8,421 nt of DNA, from assembly GCA_031282905.1 (NCBI GenBank), contig JAITCV010000165.1, forward strand, positions 1 to 8,421. The letters are read 5' to 3'. Source of the stretch: Azoarcus sp. (GTDB taxonomy: Bacteria; Pseudomonadota; Gammaproteobacteria; Burkholderiales; Rhodocyclaceae). This document shows, one piece after another, positions 7,100 to 8,421 of the stretch. The translations under genes were made by a program, and so were the position numbers. The notes beneath the pieces were generated by a model. It saw only the letters and a program-made list of their open reading frames with translations, ran no database searches and was not told the DNA's origin. How positions within the stretch are numbered: position 1 is the first letter of the stretch; each line of letters begins with the position of its first letter.

Positions 7100-7261
7100 G
7101 CTTCCCGGAGAAGCCCGCGTACAGGGTAACGCTATTTGGGTTTCCCCTTGCCCGATGTCCGGCGCAACACCGCCCCGCCCGCGAAGCGGCCATCATTTTC
7201 ATTTTTTCGCCCTTCATGCCGCCGACTTTGGCACAATGCGGAAATCATTCAACGGTCAGGC

Positions 7262-7266
7262 GGAGG
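7262..7266 (+). promoter_or_regulatory. Strong ribosome binding site of parA
   Basis: GGAGG with a 7-base spacer to the ATG at 7274, a near-ideal Shine-Dalgarno arrangement that fixes the start. Confidence 0.7.
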
Positions 7267-7273
7267 CAAGTAA

Positions 7274-8050
7274 ATGCGGCGCGTGGTATTCAATCAAAAA
7301 GGCGGTGTAGGCAAATCCACCATCACCTGCAACCTGGCGGCAATCAGCGCGGACAAGGGCAAACGCACCCTGGTGGTCGATCTCGATCCCCAGGGCAATT
7401 CCACTCAATACCTGCTCGGCCCGCTCGCGGATCAACTGGAGGCGACGGTCGCCGACTTTTTCGACCAGACGCTGAGTTTTCACCTCAACGCGCGCCAGAC
7501 CGCCGATTTCGTCGTCGGCACACAATTCAGGCGTCTGTCGGTGCTGCCGGCGAACCACCAGCTTGAAGATCTGACCGGCAAACTCGAAACGCGCTACAAA
7601 ATCTACAAACTGCGCGAAGCGCTCGACGAACTGGCCGACAATTTCGATCAGATATTCATCGACACCCCGCCCGCACTCAACTTCTTCACCCGCTCGGCGC
7701 TGATCGCCGCCGACGCCTGCCTGATTCCTTTCGATTGCGACCAGTTTTCCCGTCATGCGCTCTATGCGCTCATCGCCAACGTCGAGGAAATCCGCGCCGA
7801 CCACAACGCTGGACTGACCGTGGAAGGCATCGTGGTCAACCAATTCCAGTCGCGGGCGAGCCTGCCGCAAAAAGTGGTGCAGGAACTGATCGAGGAAGGC
7901 TTGCCGGTGCTCGACCCCTATCTTTCGTCCTCGGTGAAGATCAAGGAATCGCACGAACAGGCCAAACCGATGATCCACCTCGACCCCCGCCACAAACTGA
8001 CGCTGGAATTCATCGAACTCTACGACAAGCTCGATGCCGGGAAAAAATGA
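7274..8050 (+). CDS. ParA/MinD-family ATPase, orphan (no parB)
   Basis: A 258-aa cytosolic P-loop ATPase of the ParA/MinD (SIMIBI) class. These proteins form ATP-dependent dimers on DNA or membrane to position cargo such as plasmids, chromosomes or protein complexes. The deviant Walker A motif KGGVGKST is at 9-16, with signature Lys9 and Lys14. The A' motif VVDLDPQGNST lies at 34-44, with Asp38. The Walker B region is IFIDTPPAL around Asp130. ATP-driven switching is therefore expected. The chain begins directly with the P-loop and has no N-terminal helix-turn-helix domain as in P1/F-type ParA, so it is the short type. It stands alone: maeB is divergent, ssrA convergent, and no parB or centromere-like repeats are seen. 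The cargo cannot be inferred. A chromosomal soj-type role is less likely because that gene normally sits with parB and rsmG/mnmG near the origin. Confidence 0.92.
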   Translation: MRRVVFNQKGGVGKSTITCNLAAISADKGKRTLVVDLDPQGNSTQYLLGPLADQLEATVADFFDQTLSFHLNARQTADFVVGTQFRRLSVLPANHQLEDLTGKLETRYKIYKLREALDELADNFDQIFIDTPPALNFFTRSALIAADACLIPFDCDQFSRHALYALIANVEEIRADHNAGLTVEGIVVNQFQSRASLPQKVVQELIEEGLPVLDPYLSSSVKIKESHEQAKPMIHLDPRHKLTLEFIELYDKLDAGKK

Positions 8051-8058
8051 GCTGGGAA

Positions 8059-8077
8059 CGAGGGCGTCCCGCCCTCG
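8059..8077. repeat. Perfect 8-bp hairpin after parA
   Basis: CGAGGGCG and CGCCCTCG flank a TCC loop, starting 9 bp after the parA stop codon. It could end the parA transcript, but no T-run follows on the plus strand. The hairpin and its flank (GCTGGGAACGAGGGCG) resemble, from memory, a dispersed intergenic repeat of other Proteobacteria; this was not searched. A competing stem pairs 8068-8077 with 8086-8094 and is followed by six A residues, so the two folds are mutually exclusive. Confidence 0.45.
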
Positions 8078-8108
8078 AGAAAGCGCGAGGCGGGAAAAAA
8101 CGACGGAC

Positions 8109-8129
8109 CGGAGATGGCGCGGAGATGGC
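8109..8129. repeat. Two-copy 10-bp tandem repeat
   Basis: CGGAGATGGC occurs at 8109-8118 and again at 8120-8129, an 11-bp period. It lies in the short convergent gap between parA and ssrA. No function is apparent. Confidence 0.4.
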
Positions 8130-8145
8130 AACGAAGTAATGACGA

Positions 8146-8163
8146 TGGGGACCGAAGTCCCCA
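8146..8163 (-). terminator. cUUCGg hairpin at the 3' side of the tmRNA coding piece
   Basis: On the minus strand TGGGGAC-TTCG-GTCCCCA forms a 7-bp perfect stem capped by a UUCG tetraloop, exceptionally stable in RNA. It lies about 45 bases after the tag stop codon. The following minus-strand sequence has scattered T residues but no clean T-run. It may be the terminator or 3' boundary of the ssrA precursor, or a terminal hairpin of the coding piece itself. Confidence 0.45.
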
Positions 8164-8208
8164 CCGGCTGTCTTGGGTTACAAGGCTTCAGCGGCCCCGG
8201 CAGTCAGC

Positions 8209-8241
8209 TTAAGCAGCGACTGCGAAACGCTCATCGTTGGC
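8209..8241 (-). CDS. tmRNA proteolysis-tag reading frame (ANDERFAVAA)
   Basis: The minus-strand frame GCC AAC GAT GAG CGT TTC GCA followed by GTC GCT GCT TAA encodes ANDERFAVAA. With the alanine carried by tmRNA, the appended tag is A-ANDERFAVAA. It starts with the conserved ANDE and ends with the hydrophobic, Ala-terminated degron seen by ClpXP-type proteases and the SspB adaptor system. GCC is the inferred resume codon. The frame has no start codon because translation enters by trans-translation. It is closed by a TAA stop. Confidence 0.93.
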   Translation of the reverse strand, partial: ANDERFAVAA

Positions 8242-8326
8242 GTTTATGGATTTGCGCGGATTACGTCCGTCGCCTCTCGGGTTGCCTGCTCACCCTCGCT
8301 CGCCCTGTCGAAACCGGTACATCCCC

Positions 8327-8356
8327 ACCGAAGAACACGCACCCCGCATGCGCTTG
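8327..8356 (-). other. Intervening segment of the permuted tmRNA precursor
   Basis: This segment joins the acceptor 3' end to the coding-piece 5' end and is expected to be removed during maturation. Its last three bases (GGT, 8329-8327) can pair with ACC (8359-8357), extending the acceptor stem to 10 bp in the precursor. The remaining 27-base loop can form an inner GCGCAT-GCGGG-GTGCGT hairpin with two G-U pairs. The exact cut sites are inferred from the acceptor stem: the 5' end by RNase P at G8326 and the 3' end near 8357. Confidence 0.75.
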
Positions 8357-8421
8357 GGTGGAGATGAGGGGAGTCGAACCCCTGTCCAGAACGCCTCCGG
8401 CTTGCCGGAATTACAACCATG

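Larger units (their letters stand above)
6988..7273. other. Divergent intergenic region between maeB and parA
   Basis: This 286-bp stretch holds no convincing gene. It must carry the promoters of maeB (leftward) and parA (rightward). Visible items are a GCCGG-AAAA-CCGGC hairpin (7054-7067), which would fall in the maeB leader if transcription starts near 7087, and an AT-rich patch at 7193-7206. I found no recognisable operator and no convincing parA promoter. Confidence 0.5.
8164..8421 (-). ncRNA. ssrA: Circularly permuted two-piece tmRNA (ssrA), 5' part may be cut by window end
   Basis: tmRNA rescues ribosomes stalled on truncated mRNA by acting as an alanyl-tRNA and then as a template for a degradation tag. 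On the minus strand the order is permuted: the 3' acceptor portion comes first and the 5' portion second. The acceptor portion has a T-arm of AGGGG-TTCGACT-CCCCT (8383-8367) and acceptor strand CATCTCC (8366-8360). A linker follows, then GGGGATG (8326-8320) and the tmRNA D-loop motif GGTTTCGACAGG. GGGGATG pairs with CATCTCC over 7 bp, including the G3-U wobble that alanyl-tRNA synthetase recognises. A second helix joins the pieces: AGGGCG (8306-8301) with CGTTCT (8393-8388), using two G-U pairs. The tag frame follows at 8241-8209. Two-piece tmRNA is known in Alphaproteobacteria, some cyanobacteria and some Betaproteobacteria (Rfam beta_tmRNA). The left boundary is approximate, and the promoter and possibly the 5' end of the acceptor piece lie beyond 8421. 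Confidence 0.93.

Noticed and set aside
7228..7245. TTTGGCACAATGC upstream of parA as a sigma-54 promoter
   Set aside because: TGGCAC is present, but the required GC element at the -12 position is missing at the correct spacing (GGAA where TTGC is expected).
7256..8164. Minus-strand open frame opposite parA
   Set aside because: It is a shadow of the ParA gene and runs through the hairpins in the gap. Composition and lack of motifs argue against coding.
8173..8367. Plus-strand 64-codon open frame over the tmRNA region
   Set aside because: It is antisense to structured RNA whose pairing and tag frame are explained by ssrA on the minus strand.
8360..8421. A tRNA gene, suggested by the TTCGA T-arm
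   Set aside because: No anticodon arm or D-arm lies at tRNA spacing. The matching 5' acceptor strand lies downstream on the minus strand, followed by the tmRNA D-loop motif, so it is the tmRNA acceptor piece.

Overview
The window most likely comes from a GC-rich betaproteobacterium. The strongest evidence is at the right end: a circularly permuted (two-piece) tmRNA gene with a betaproteobacterial-type tag, ANDERFAVAA. The Wolinella-type fumarate reductase, the hybrid malic enzyme and an acyl carrier protein of the kind I associate with exosortase (EpsH/PEP-CTERM) loci are compatible with environmental Betaproteobacteria such as Rhodocyclales relatives. The order is inference; the class is better supported.

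Layout, left to right. Positions 1-289 hold no gene but carry two palindromic or inverted-repeat elements, the first cut by the window edge. Then comes a block of minus-strand genes, read right to left: maeB (malic enzyme, 4696-6987), pldA (outer-membrane phospholipase A, 3433-4683), frdC (diheme cytochrome b, 2615-3373), frdA (flavoprotein, 633-2618) and a small acyl carrier protein (290-547). maeB-pldA are 12 bp apart and pldA-frdC 59 bp apart. frdC-frdA overlap in an ATGA. The carrier protein seems to have its own promoter. parA (7274-8050, plus strand) is divergent from maeB across a 286-bp intergenic region. It is convergent with ssrA (minus strand, about 8164 to beyond 8421).

How the genes work together. 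MaeB would convert malate to pyruvate with NADPH production. FrdCA would supply the quinol-oxidising membrane subunit and the fumarate-reducing subunit of a quinol:fumarate reductase, so both act on C4-dicarboxylates. The iron-sulfur subunit FrdB, which normally follows frdA in frdCAB operons, is absent. The next gene is the acyl carrier protein, so the electron wire between heme and flavin must be encoded elsewhere. PldA is an envelope enzyme with no clear metabolic link to the others. ParA is an orphan ATPase with no parB in view.

The most notable items are the permuted tmRNA, with an acceptor stem that can be extended in the precursor and a 3' tail read as CCC rather than CCA; the missing frdB; and the acyl carrier protein, whose upstream ATG falls inside a perfect -10 box, favouring a TTG start. 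No CRISPR array, insertion sequence, tRNA or phage gene was seen. I found no clearly undescribed multi-gene system.
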